Assembly: GCA_020650975.1 (NCBI GenBank)
Contig: JAIPMN010019787.1
Location: 1 to 64,000, forward strand
Origin: Apostichopus californicus
Taxonomy: Eukaryota; Echinodermata; Holothuroidea; Aspidochirotida; Stichopodidae
Direction: 5' to 3'
DNA length: 64,000 bases
Under the pieces are notes generated by a model that ran no database searches, was not told the DNA's origin, and saw nothing but the letters and a program-made list of their open reading frames with translations. Made by a program: the position numbers and the translations under genes. Positions 40,801 to 50,787 of this stretch are shown piece by piece (positions within the stretch are counted from its first letter, which is position 1; the number at the start of each line of letters is the position of its first letter).

Positions 40801-43800
40801 CAATGTTTATACAAGCACAGGAAATCGCTGTAAAGATATCTATTGATTCAATATTAAAACAGTAGTTGGATATAAGTCAAATGTTTACCAAGGACTTGAT
40901 TTTAGCGTTCCTTATTCATTTGAAATGGAAGCTTGATGTGTTAGTTTCAAATAAGAAAAATGTCTAACAATGTAACTATCGAATGAGAAAGATGCGATTC
41001 TTATCCTTTTTATATCAAAGTTGGCCGTTTTTTAATTTTTTTTTTTAGTATCTAGTATCAGTTAAATTACTCCCTGACTTGATGAAGGAGAAGATAGAAT
41101 GGAAATAATGTTGGTTCATCTCGTTTCTTCCAGTTTCATTCTGTCCAGAAACATTTAACAAGGATGGCCAGAGCTTACGAAGAGGATCACGTTGGAGAAA
41201 CCATCTGGAAACAAGTATCTACTCAAACTGATGCCGAGCAGTTTGGAGGATTAGGTATTGTATTGTTTTTTAGATCTTCCTGCAAGCAGGAACTCGCGAA
41301 TAAGCCCTTATTTCTTATCAAAGCCGCAAGCTGACCGAAGTCAGTCTCTTAGATTCATATATAACGTCCATGATTATGAATTGTCAATTGTCAACAACTC
41401 TGTAATAAACTGGACAACATACATTAATCTTGGTGTGACTCGAACTCGGGACCTTATGATTGAAAGGCACCGGCATTAACCACTGAGCTAACACTCCTAA
41501 TATAAGGTATAGAATAATGTATGAGCGTCTGCTCAGTCTTACATTCAATTGGAAAAAAAAACAAACAATTTGTTTGCAAGCAGAAGGAAGCTATAGGCTG
41601 GAATTGGATTCCTGTGGGAATGTAAAGTTTACAAAGCTCTACAAAGGAATCAACAAAATTGCAGTTTCTTCCAAGGAATCTCCTTCTCCATTATCATGTC
41701 CTTTATTAATACCAATTTTTATTTTACTTTTACAATGGATATATTAGAAACAGTTGTATGGTAATTTACCTTTCAATGTTTAATGTGTGTAGGTTCCCTG
41801 TGTTTATTACTGGCTTAACACACAGGATATTATCTTTATGTAGGTTTAACTCTATGTGCTTATTACTGGCTAACATACAGGATAGACTCTTCATGAAGGT
41901 GTAACTCTATGTGTTTATTACTGGCTAAACATACAGGATATACTTTTCATGTAGGTATAACTCTATGTGTTTATAACTGGCTAAACATACAGGATATACT
42001 TTTCATGTAGGTGTAACTCTATGTATTTATTACTGGCTTAACATACAGGATATACTCTTCATGTAGGTATAACTCTATGTGTTTATTACTGGCTAAACAT
42101 ACAGGATATACTTTTCATGTAGATGTAACTCTATGTATTTATTACTGGCTTAACATACAGGATATACTCTTCATGTAGGTATAACTCTATGTGTTTATTA
42201 CTGGCTAAACATACAGGATATACTTTTCATGTAGATGTAACTCTATGTATTTATTACTGGCTTAACATACAGGATATACTCTTCATGTAGGTATAACTCT
42301 ATGTGTTTATTACTGGCTAAACATACAGGATATACTTTTCATGTAGATGTAACTCTATGTATTTATTACTGGCTAAACATACAGGATATACTCTTCATGT
42401 AGGTATAACTTTATGTGTTTATAACTGGCTAAACATACAGGATATACTTTTCATGTAGGTGTAACTCTATGTATTTATTACTGGCTTAACATACAGGATA
42501 TACTCTTCATGTAGGTATAACTCTATGTGTTTATTAATGGCTAAACATACAGGATATACTCTTCATGTAGATATAACTCTATGTGTTTATTACTGTCTAA
42601 ACATACATGATATACTCTTCATGTAGATATAACTCTATGTGTTTATTACTGGCTAAACATACAGGATTTACTTTTCATGTAGATATAACTCTATGTGTTT
42701 ATTACTGGCTAAACATACAGGATAAAGTTTTCACATAGGTTTAACTCTACGTGTTTATTACTGGCTAAACATACAGGATATACTTTCCATGTAGATATAA
42801 CTCTTTGTGTTTATTACTGGCTAAACATACAGGATATACTCTTCATGTAGATATAACTCTATGTGTTTATTACTGGCTAAACATACAGGATTTACTTTTC
42901 ATGTAGATATAACTCTATGTGTTTATTACTGGCTAAACATACAGGATATAGTTTTCACATAGGTATAACTCTATGTGTTTATTTCTGTCTAACCATACAG
43001 GATATACTCTTCATTTAGGTATAACTCTATGTGTTTATTACTGACTAACCATACAGGATATACTTTTCATGTAGGTGTTACTCCAAAGAAGTTCCTGAAT
43101 GTTGGTGTAGGTGATTTAGATATCAATGATGAGACCAGTACCAATGCATCTGAGGATTCCAGGAGTAACAGCCCTGCTGTAACAAACCAAGTAGTCGGTA
43201 ACATATATTCCTTTTCTTGTTTCATCCATTGTTTACTAATATTACTTTTATACCACCACTGTTTATATTCTTTCCCATCTGTACACCTGCTATTGAAAGA
43301 TATTTGCTTTCTCAGAATTTTTAAACTTTTTATTTGGTTGTTAAGTCATTGTAAAATATTCCAATGACTTTCTTTGTATTACAATGCGTAAAACACGAAC
43401 AAATATACTCAATTATGTGTTCTTCTGTAAATGTGTAGAACAGTCTTCCCTCGATGGGAACAAAAGCCCTCACAGAAGTGGGTGAAAGCAAAAATAGATT
43501 GTAAATTTCATAACATTGAAACGTGAATGACTTTGGAGTAATTGGTCTTCAGATATGGATTCAATTGAGTAACTCATTGATTTATGCTTTATGAATTGTC
43601 TGATATTATACCCTCCCTTCAGTCTGCTGTTGTTTTTCTTCAAACACTAATTTTACCATGTTACTTAATGTTTACCTGCATATTGTGGAAACTTACCTCT
43701 AAAGTAGCCTGATATTGTGTTATGATCACTAAACCTTCACTCAGTTCATGATACAGTGGAATTTGTTTCGAAACATATCTCGCTCTCAAGAGATTGACTT

Positions 43801-46800
43801 ACTAGTAAAAAGATGAGTTTTACAGGTGGAATAAAGTTGGGGAGTCTGTGGTATTGAGCATAAACATTTTCAGCATCGTGTTTCTGTTTTCAGTTTGGAA
43901 GTTCTGACATATTTATTACTTATCTTGGTAGGAATGTGGCTTGGGTTGTTGGTGGGGAATTGGTATAAGTTTGTATACTTGAAATACATTGATTCCACAA
44001 AACATCTTGGTTGGTGTGCTGTTGTTACTGAATCTAAGCAGAAACCATTTTCATGAACAGATATTGTAAACTATCTGTTGAAAGCATTGGTTTTAAACAC
44101 AACTGCAGGTTGTCATGTGACTCTGATCCCTCACAGTTTTAACATTGTAGTACCTTTATTCAGTTTGTATTAATATATTCACCTGATCATGTAGGAAGTA
44201 TATTTCAAACAAACTAAATGTCTCTGTGCTATCTCTAAGTTCTGACATTACCCTTCACTTGTTCTGTTGAAGATATCACAAAACCATTGCTTAGGACCAA
44301 GGCCTCCCCCGGGATCAAAACTAAATCGAGTGTGAGGAACTTACAACATCGAATCAGCACTCTACAACAACAGGCAAATATTACCTCTCATAATCAAAGC
44401 TAAATTCTCATTCAAGTTTCTTTGAGTTTTTTACTTCATTCCATATCAATCTTCTATTTATCATTCTCACACAATGGTTTATAAATATAAGCAAGAGAAA
44501 ACCCACACATGGCAAAAGCAAATGTTTACTGTGTTGTTAAAATGGTTGCCAGGCTGTCCAGATTTATGAACCTTGTGTTTGAACAAGAAAGTTTGATACA
44601 TTATTAGCACAAAGTAGCTGAACCAGAAACTTATTGAGCTGATTGGATGAGGGGATATGAAGATTTGATTTGGTTTTCTTATCCAATGCACTTAACTATA
44701 ACCCCTTATGTCCAATAAAAGATATATGTCAATTTTTACCTATGAAGGTTACATTACTCAAGGAAATGAAGAATGCCTTACAGAAGAATCAAGAAGAGAT
44801 GAAAGACAAAAGTGAAAGACTAGAAGGAGATTTGAAACTAGCAACCCATCAGCTGCAGACAACTAGACAAACAGTACAGGTTAGTCTGTGAGAAGTACTC
44901 CAACACCCGGACAGACTGATTGATAGCTAGGTTGTCAGAGGTACATGAACACACGGACAGATTGATTTATAGCTAAGCTCTGAGAGGTACATGAACACAC
45001 AGACAGATTGATAACTAGGCTGGTGGTGTCATGTATGATGGTTGTAGAGCAGTGGCAAGCCCTCTTTACTACTCCTAGAGCATTCTACCTTAGACTAAAT
45101 ATTTGCTTTATATTGCAGAGGCTCTCCAGAGAGCTTGAGAGCAGCAGGACCGAAAATGCCCTCGTGAAGGAACAATTAACTGAAATAGAATCACAGAAAA
45201 CAGAAGAAAAGAAGATAATAACATCAACAAAGCAGATGGAAGATAGATTGAAGGTAAGTATTCATTTACAGGATATTCTTGATAGTAACAGGAACCATTT
45301 TACATAGTATACCCATTCATCATTATTATTATGCAGTAACATATCATTGATCTCCACACACCCCCTGCCCCCTCCATTTAACTAATACTTCATGTCCCAT
45401 TTCTTTCCATAGTCACCTCTCTCTTGATATCTCACATCCCACCTGGTCCATTTGCTTTCCCCACACCCCCTGCCCCCTCCAATTTAACTAATACTCAATG
45501 CCCATTTCCTCCCATAGTCACCTTGCTCTTGATACCACACATCCCACCTGGTCTATTTGCTTTCCCCACACCCCCTGCCCCCTCCAATTTAACTAATACT
45601 CAATGCCCATTTCCTCCCATAGTCACCTTGCTCTTGATACCACACATCCCACTTGGTCCATTTGCTTTCCCCACATTATAGTTCATACTTCATATGTGTC
45701 AGCAAGTCTGTTCCTGTCTTATATATGGGCTTGTATTGAGTCCTGTCTAATATCTGGACTTGTATAGAGTCCTGTGTTATATCTGGACTTGTATTGAGTC
45801 CTTTATTGAGCTGCGTGCCATCTCTTAGTGACCAAGTGTCTTATTACCTATTTATTGCGATACTAGATGAAAACACCTGTACAAGGTGTGGTAATTGCGT
45901 GGCTAAATATGAAATAAAGATGTCTGGAAATTGCTCAACATACCTAGAAGGTTCTAGTCTTAAAAGAAAGCTGTTTTTTTTGTTTTGTTTTGAGCTAGAG
46001 TTGGTCTCAAGTATTTAGACTGCAAGGGCTAATAGTAAATATTTCTTATTGTGACATTTGATGTTTGCAGACTCAATCACAGGAGATGGGGAGGCAGTCA
46101 GGTCTCATCAAAACCTTGAGAGAACAGAATGAAGAGCAGGCTACCACCATACAGACACTGCAAGATAAGTAAGTATGCCTCGAAATTCTTTCATGTAGTA
46201 TTTTAGTCCAGTCAGGCTATGAAGAAGCATCTGACAAGTGTGTTGTTATATGAGGCATGGGGGTTGAGAGGGGTGGGTTGTGGTAGAATTCCATAATAAC
46301 ATACCTTTTTGTAATTCTCATAAGCCTTGATAAAGAGAAGTAATATTTGTATAAGTTGGATGTATGCTTATTGTTTGCAACCACCACTAACCAGGAGTCT
46401 CAATGGTTCAAACAGATATGATCTTGAAGCATTTGTACTAAAAAATATTCATGGATTGTTGTGTGTGTACAATGTTTGAATTTGGGCTGCTCTTCTATTA
46501 TCATATTATAAATTAATTTTGTTTTCTTATTGGTGGTTGAATGGATAGACACTTAAGGCATAGTTTTACTCTAGAATCGTTCTGATTTGTAATGAAAAGT
46601 GAAAATATTTTATGTGTACTGCTCAAAATTAAACAACCTTCCTTTCTTCCTTCTTTTCAGGGTTAAAAAGTCAGATAAAGACTCGAAGCAGAAGCGGTCT
46701 TTGATCGAAGACCTCCAAGGTAAAGCAAGATCTGGAGAACTAGGCAAAGAGAGTCTGAAGGAGCAACTAGAGGCGGAAGAAAATACAGCCAGGAAGTTTA

Positions 46801-49800
46801 AAGATGAAGTAACGAATAAGAAAATTGAGATGGAATCCTTAAAAAAACAACTCATTGTAGCCAAGAAAGAGAAGGAGAATTATGAACATCGGTGGGTTGA
46901 GACTAAGAAGTCCCTAGAGAAGCAGGTAAGGGAGTCCCGGCAAGCCTTTTAAATTCTGACTTTAAATAATGGTTTGTTCTACTTGCAACACATTAAAACT
47001 GTTCTTGTCCCCAATAATCTTAGATTGCAACTATTCTATTCCATATATTTCCCAAGACATCTGTTCCAGTTAGAAACAAGAATTATCACTTAACATCAAC
47101 CAGCGACATTATTTGTAGATATGAAGCACTGCATAATATCCATACATCACTAGCTAATATTTGGCCTTGTCTACTTTCAAACAGTATTCAGTGCAGAAAT
47201 TGTTCATGATTACTTGTTATTACTTATCAGTGAAGGGGGTGGGGGGGGGGGGTTGTGGCTAGGCACCCAAAATTATTTAATTTCCCCCTCAAAAAAAAGG
47301 ATTGTCAGAACATTTTAATATTTTTGAATGTAGTTTCTACCTGTCACCCAAGAAAAGCATTGCCCCTCCCCCAAAAATGTCTGGCTACACCCCTGTTACG
47401 GATGATGGGACTGGTGGATTATTGTATCTTTTTGAGTGTGAGAATACACTCTTAAGTGGTATGGAACATTCCATTAAGTACTTTAGTGAATCTGGTGGAA
47501 AGCTGGATTCAGTTTTGTAATTGTAGTAATGATAGCCAATTGGCTGATGTAAAAGGGATTCAGAATCGGTTCCAATTTCTCCATGAATCACAAATATACA
47601 AAACATTGACCATATCAAGCAATAATGGTATTCCATAGTCCAACATATAGAAATTTCAAAAAAGGAATGAAAAATGTTGTCAAGGAGATTGTTTTCAGAA
47701 AAAAAAATTGTGAAATGTTTTTTTTTTTTTTTTTCCATATAACTGATTTTGCTTTAATCACTCAGAAATCTCTGACAGACCTTTCACGTTCAAGACAGCA
47801 AGAGGCAGAGAAATCGCTGAACCAGCTCGAAGCATTGGCTGCAGAACAGCTTCAGGGATTGACTCAACAGTCGGAGGAGACGATGAAAGCAGCGAGGAGA
47901 GAATTAAAGGAACTCAGGAACAGACAGAGAGAATACAGAAGAGTCATCAAGGCTAGTTACTAAAGTCAATTATGTATTACGAAACACCTAAAAGAAAGCA
48001 CCGGGATTATGAATGTTTGTGAATTGTGAGGACAAACATTGTGGGAGGTGGACAGTGAATAATCAAGGAAAATCCAGCCAAGCCTTTACAGTGTATGATA
48101 CCAGCAAAAATTATTATTATATTTTTTTATATCTTCTCATATTTTTCTCATGTATGTATGTATGTATGTATTTTAGATCCTCCTGCAAGCAGGAACTCGC
48201 GAAGAAGCCATCATTGGCTTATCAAAGCCGCAAGCTGACCGAAGTCCGTCTCTTAGATTGATATTTAACGTCCATGATTATGAATTGTCAACAACTCTGT
48301 AACTGGACGACATACATTAATCTTGGACTGACTCAAACTCGGGACCTTATGATTGAAAGGCACCGGCGTTAACCTCTGAGCTAACGCTCCACAGTAAAAA
48401 CTAAAACACACAGTAAAAAAACACAGTAAAAAACACTCCATATGTAAAAAGATAAGCAGTTAAAAGAGGGTGTTTGTTTGTTTGTTTTGAATTCAGGATC
48501 TTGCCGTGGAGGTATCCAATGAGACCAAGCATTATCAACCTAAACCTCAATCAGAGGTAGTAGACCCACTCCTCTCAGCCAGAGAACAGTCTCTGGCATC
48601 ATCTCTCTTAAACTTGAGTGCCGAGGATTGGCAGGAATTTATTGATGAAGATCATAGGGGTGATGAACACAAGAAGGTGAGGAGTTTTGCATCTCTTTAT
48701 TTTTTTTTTTAAATGTAAGGTTTGACCATCCCAATTCTCCCTAAAGGTTTCATTTCTGTTACGAATGTATCGTGATAGATGAATGTTTTTTTTTGAATAC
48801 TGGAACAAACTAGTCAGCTGGAACAAACTAGATTTGCATTCCTCCACAGCTATGAGATCAGGCATGTGATAGGATTTCCCTGTGATAAACTCCCTATGTG
48901 AGAAGTCCCATTTCATAATTAGTTTTTGTATGTGAGCAAAATATAAATACATAGGGATACAGGGTATGTTATTTCTGTTGTATTTATTGCAGTTGTCACA
49001 AAACTATCTAAAACTTCGGACATTGGTACATCTAAAAAATTCGGACAAAAACTAAATTCTTATACTTTGTAGTAACTCCACCCCAAAACTCATTGCATAA
49101 CTCATTAACATTGCATACCCTACATATGTATATTACTGAGTGATATGAATATGCATCATGTTTGTGGCAGGATGAAAGTGTTCAAGGACACGTCGAGGGT
49201 TAACAAAATACAAAAATACCCAGGAAAGGAAAAAGGACAGAGCTTGATTAGGGCTCAGTAAAGACTAAAAGGTTTGGCCACACCAGCTTTGTTCTTGTAA
49301 ATTTGTTACGAGGTGACATCTGGACAGCATATACCTCCTGTCATCAAGTCAAGCATGTTTAACGTAACGTAATGTGCTGTTTGAGATCAGGTCTTCCTTT
49401 GTTCTCATATACATATTTGACTTTCTTTTTTTCAGGGAGAGAATTTAACAGAAGAGTTTGACAAACTGAACAAAATCTTGGAATCAAAGGTTTGATTTCA
49501 TTCATTTTGGTTTATTCATAGTATCAACTAGTTTATACTTTTTTCAAAAATTGTATAAAAAAATATTTAAATTTTTGCAAAATTACCAAATATTCACACA
49601 AACTTCCTTTAATATGAGACAAATCCAATACAACTGCAAGGTTAAAATGGTAAAAGGTAAAAACAAAAATATGTAAAGTGATTGGCAGTTCCATCCATTT
49701 AAGGCACACACTTTCAACTTTATTGTGAATTACTGATTGAAGTAATCCGAGTATTAAATTATTCTAGGACAACAGTATGTGAGCACTTTTACATATTCAA

Positions 49801-50787
49801 TTCCAGTTATAGAATCCATAACCAAAACAGCAATATTATATTACCATGTCTCTCATCGTATGTAATTTCTTCTTGATCATTAACCTACTTACATAGTAAA
49901 TAACCTACCATGAGTTACAAACTTATCTCACATTTATTGTTCTCTTTTTTTCTATATTTGTTTTTTCTTTTACAAACAAAGTACTAATTAATTACTAGCA
50001 ATTCCTTCAAAAATAAAAACAATCCATCCATTGCTAATAAACTGCCAAACCACCCAAGGTTCCAAGGGACGATTGTTAGTGTTATAAAAGTTGTCTGACT
50101 GAAGATTGATTTTTATTTTTTTTACATAACCATCCCTTAGCAATTTTAATGAGCCATTGCAATACCCAGCCCAATTGGCAGTAAAATTTTAAATCTTTAA
50201 TGAATACAGATATGCAAACTATAGCTAAATTAAATTGTTTATATAAGAGGTACAAGTAAGATAATACACACCATGACTTTTGTGGGACCACAGCAAATCC
50301 AAGTAATTACAGTATGTCAGTTAAATATCACGGCTAGCATTGTAAACACAGACAAACCTATAGATATTCACAAGCTTTGCAAACCAATGTCATCCTCCCT
50401 CCCTCCCCCACACCCATCCCACCAGCTTGAACAATGCTTTATATAAAATAATTTTCATCAGTAACAATAAGCACAAGACCTGTGTAATTACTTCTCTTTG
50501 CTTCAAATGTCAATAAAAATTTGAAGAAAGGTGAACTATGTCGACTTCTCTACTAGCCCAATAATTTACCTTTAAACTGTTTTGAAAGAACAAAGGAGCT
50601 ATTGTCTAGTGGTATTCAACCCCCAACCGCCACCCCATGACCTCAGGTAGACAAGTCTCTGTGTATCTTGATTTAACATGAATTGTAATCATAACATTAT
50701 TTCTGTATTTCTTTTCATTTTCAGACCTTCAATAGTCAGATGGTCATAGAGATGTTTAGAAAAACCTTTCTACATAGATCTAGATGA
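19813..50787 (+). CDS. CNTLN: CNTLN, centlein, centrosome linker coiled-coil protein (complete, 34 coding exons)
   Basis: Exons: 19813-19912, 20794-20852, 21494-21582, 22034-22118, 22437-22480, 23358-23442, 24183-24264, 25288-25391, 25963-26019, 26850-26947, 27574-27683, 28166-28218, 28704-28903, 29807-29840, 30804-30977, 31897-32015, 33058-33186, 33971-34071, 34629-34714, 35425-35513, 35931-36099, 36596-36687, 39484-39610, 41134-41254, 43075-43197, 44273-44373, 44748-44879, 45119-45253, 46071-46168, 46661-46925, 47766-47951, 48497-48676, 49436-49489, 50725-50787. All join in phase and give 1,247 aa, against about 1,405 in human. Recognised by ADKEFVWSLWKRLQVANPD near residue 55, KENSDAVWNEL near mid-protein, HRISTLQQQ, and SLASSLLNLSAEDWQEF near the end, each matching human centlein as I remember it. 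The protein is almost all coiled coil. Human centlein connects C-Nap1 and CEP68 in the linker that holds centrosomes together. Exons 26 and 31 appear to use GC donors, and exon 15 has two in-frame acceptors. Confidence 0.93.
23984..24066. repeat. Tandem repeat, about 31-bp unit, 3 copies
   Basis: The unit is close to ACTCATTAAATACAATTACG followed by TAACACCAAAG, repeated three times in the CNTLN intron before exon 7. Copies are nearly identical, so the array is young. Confidence 0.85.
24643..24806. repeat. Fold-back (hairpin) element, two about 80-bp arms
   Basis: The left arm begins ACAAATAATGAATGG and the right arm ends CCATTCATTATTTGT. The arms stay largely complementary throughout, through blocks such as GCAAATATTTCAT, TTGAAAGATG and TTCCATTCAAC, with almost no loop near CTGCGCC. 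It lies in CNTLN intron 7. It has no coding content and resembles a MITE or fold-back transposon; no clear target duplication was found. AT-rich TTGATTGGTC..TTGCATGCA sequence at 24450-24480 may belong to the same element. Confidence 0.7.
26235..26585. repeat. Tandem repeat, about 70-77 bp unit, 5 copies
   Basis: The GCCGAGATAGA / GCCAAGATAGA word recurs at about 26241, 26317, 26385, 26455 and 26530, each followed by AGTANNTAGAATACCTCAACAGC and a GATATTTGANTTTG block. It lies in CNTLN intron 9, upstream of the doubled acceptor of exon 10. Confidence 0.9.
26703..26876 (+). repeat. 87-bp tandem duplication of the CNTLN exon 10 acceptor
   Basis: Two copies with a period of 87 bases, starting CTATACGTAAGAGAGCC at 26703 and 26790. 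Each ends in CATTTTACATAG followed by CATTCCATGGCTGCAGTTCA. The second copy provides the real acceptor and the first codons of exon 10 (start 26850). The first is a decoy acceptor (exon would begin 26763) that would read HSMAAVQ and stop. Confidence 0.9.
31697..31832 (+). mobile_element. Dispersed repeat family A, copy 2
   Basis: Shares with the copies near 11.3 kb and 56.3 kb the blocks CATGCTCATTAACCTGTCTG, TCCCTTCTGTTACTG, GTCATTTAGCCT and GAAGATCCTGCTAGGATCGA, here followed by AACCTCAAGCC and CTTACTTTTACACA. The 5' pyrimidine-rich part seen in the other copies is missing. It ends about 65 bases before CNTLN exon 16. Confidence 0.75.
32245..32350 (+). mobile_element. tRNA-derived SINE family 2, diverged copy
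   Basis: A tRNA-like head starts GGATAACTCAGTTGTTA (box A-like), with ACCCTGAGGTCACTGGTTCA and box B-like GGTTCAAGTCC near 32305. The body that follows (AGCCAAACATTGCTTCGTTC) resembles that of the minus-strand copy at 35.1-35.3 kb. The cloverleaf is degraded, so this is not a tRNA gene. Confidence 0.6.
32663..32930. repeat. Tandem repeat, 52-bp unit, 5 copies
   Basis: The AAACAGTGATCTT word recurs at 32671, 32723, 32775, 32827 and 32879, exactly 52 bases apart. The rest of the unit is GTATATTAATGTTTATAATG and AAAGTTGAAT. Copies are nearly identical. It lies in CNTLN intron 16 and ends about 130 bases before exon 17. Confidence 0.95.
34719..35010 (-). mobile_element. Non-LTR retroelement 3' end (LINE or LINE-tailed SINE), minus orientation
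   Basis: Read on the minus strand it ends GTACAGCGCGGCGAGACT, then GCGCTATATAAGAAC and an (ATT)n tail. This is the same type of 3' end as the LINE fragment at 7.2-7.5 kb. The body upstream has GGGAAGTCCCCCAGGGACAC and GTGCACTGTGGTGCCCCAGG and is relatively GC-rich. The left-hand (AAT)n tail starts four bases after the GT of the CNTLN exon 19 donor. The right boundary is uncertain. Confidence 0.6.
35090..35283 (-). mobile_element. tRNA-derived SINE family 2, minus orientation
   Basis: On the minus strand the head reads GGGTAGCTGAGTTGGTAGGA (box A-like), an anticodon-arm-like AGGACTTGTAACCCT, and GGTTCAGATCCCA (box B-like), followed by AGCCAAAAATGTCTTTG. The head resembles a Thr tRNA (TGT in the loop) but the cloverleaf is imperfect. 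It lies in CNTLN intron 19, next to the LINE-tailed element. The 3' boundary is approximate. Confidence 0.65.
36696..38381. mobile_element. hAT-type DNA transposon, non-autonomous, 1.7 kb
   Basis: The terminal inverted repeats are TAGGGTTGGGCGATA at the left and the complement of TGAGGTTGGGCGATA at the right. The TA(G)GGNTGGGCGATA end and an 8-bp target duplication GTACAATG (36688-36695 and 38382-38389) fit the hAT superfamily. I see no transposase frame. Inside are a 17-bp perfect hairpin around 36784-36821, a GC-rich block at 36890-36980 that differs from the AT-rich rest and may be a nested piece, and sub-terminal ATTATCG repeats at both ends. It lies in CNTLN intron 22, and its left duplication is the exon 22 splice donor. 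Confidence 0.85.
41268..41498 (-). mobile_element. tRNA-derived SINE family 1, copy 1 (minus)
   Basis: On the minus strand it starts GGAGTGTTAGCTCAGTGGTT (box A), has CCGAGTTCGAGTC (box B), and ends GCTTGCAGGAAGATCTAAAA. About 230 bp. Copies 2 and 3 are at 48171-48390 and 63669-63890. It starts about 13 bases after the CNTLN exon 24 donor. A short AGGTAT word on both sides (41253 and about 41505) may be a target duplication. Confidence 0.85.
41793..43074 (+). repeat. 56-bp minisatellite, about 22 units, each with a 3' splice site
   Basis: The unit has GTATAACTCTATGTGTTTAT, then TACTGGCTAAACATACAGGA, then TATACTTTTCATGTAG. From 41844 to 43074 there are 22 units at a 56-base period, preceded by one diverged unit from 41793. 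The last unit supplies the real acceptor of CNTLN exon 25: TTTTCATGTAG followed by GTGTTACTCC, the exon start resembling the repeat's own GTGTAACTCT. Every unit thus carries a branch-point-like CTAA(A)C, a short pyrimidine tract and AG. The units differ at a few sites, and neighbouring blocks share variants such as GATATAACT or GTGTAACT, a sign of multi-unit expansion. Confidence 0.95.
44880..45018 (+). repeat. Tandem repeat of about 45-50 bp, 3 units, starting at the CNTLN exon 27 donor
   Basis: Unit 1 begins with the donor GTTAGTCTGTGAGAAGTAC at 44880. Units 2 and 3 begin near 44931 and 44977 and share GAGGTACATGAACACAC, GGACAGATTGAT and a TAGCTA end. The unit lengths shorten (about 51, 46 and 42). 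Confidence 0.75.
45353..45680. repeat. Tandem repeat, 106-bp unit, about 3 copies
   Basis: CCCCACACCCCCTGCCCCCT recurs at about 45360, 45465 and 45570, followed by AACTAATACTCAATGCCC, CCTCCCATAGTCACC and CTTGATACCACACATCCC. The second and third copies are almost identical. It is C-rich, unlike its surroundings, and lies in CNTLN intron 28. Confidence 0.9.
45719..45815. repeat. Tandem repeat, about 31-bp unit, 3 copies
   Basis: TATCTGGACTTGTATTGAGT followed by CCTGT is repeated three times with small changes, in the same CNTLN intron as the 106-bp array. Confidence 0.8.
48171..48390 (-). mobile_element. tRNA-derived SINE family 1, copy 2 (minus)
   Basis: Nearly identical to copy 1 near 41.3 kb. 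The minus-strand head (GGAGCGTTAGCTCAGAGGTT) is at 48390 and the tail at 48171 runs into a (ATGT)n microsatellite at 48149-48170. It lies in CNTLN intron 31, about 220 bases after the exon 31 end. Confidence 0.85.

Noticed and set aside
44332-44373. GT donor GTGAGG inside CNTLN exon 26
   Set aside because: It is in phase, but using it deletes the VRNLQHRISTLQQQ stretch that aligns with human centlein without a gap.
45424-45681. Proline-rich 85-aa ORF
   Set aside because: It is a translation of the 106-bp C-rich tandem repeat in a CNTLN intron.
47952-47963. KASY and stop as the normal C-terminus of CNTLN
   Set aside because: Three further exons (48497, 49436, 50725) carry on the conserved centlein C-terminus in phase. 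It may still be an isoform.
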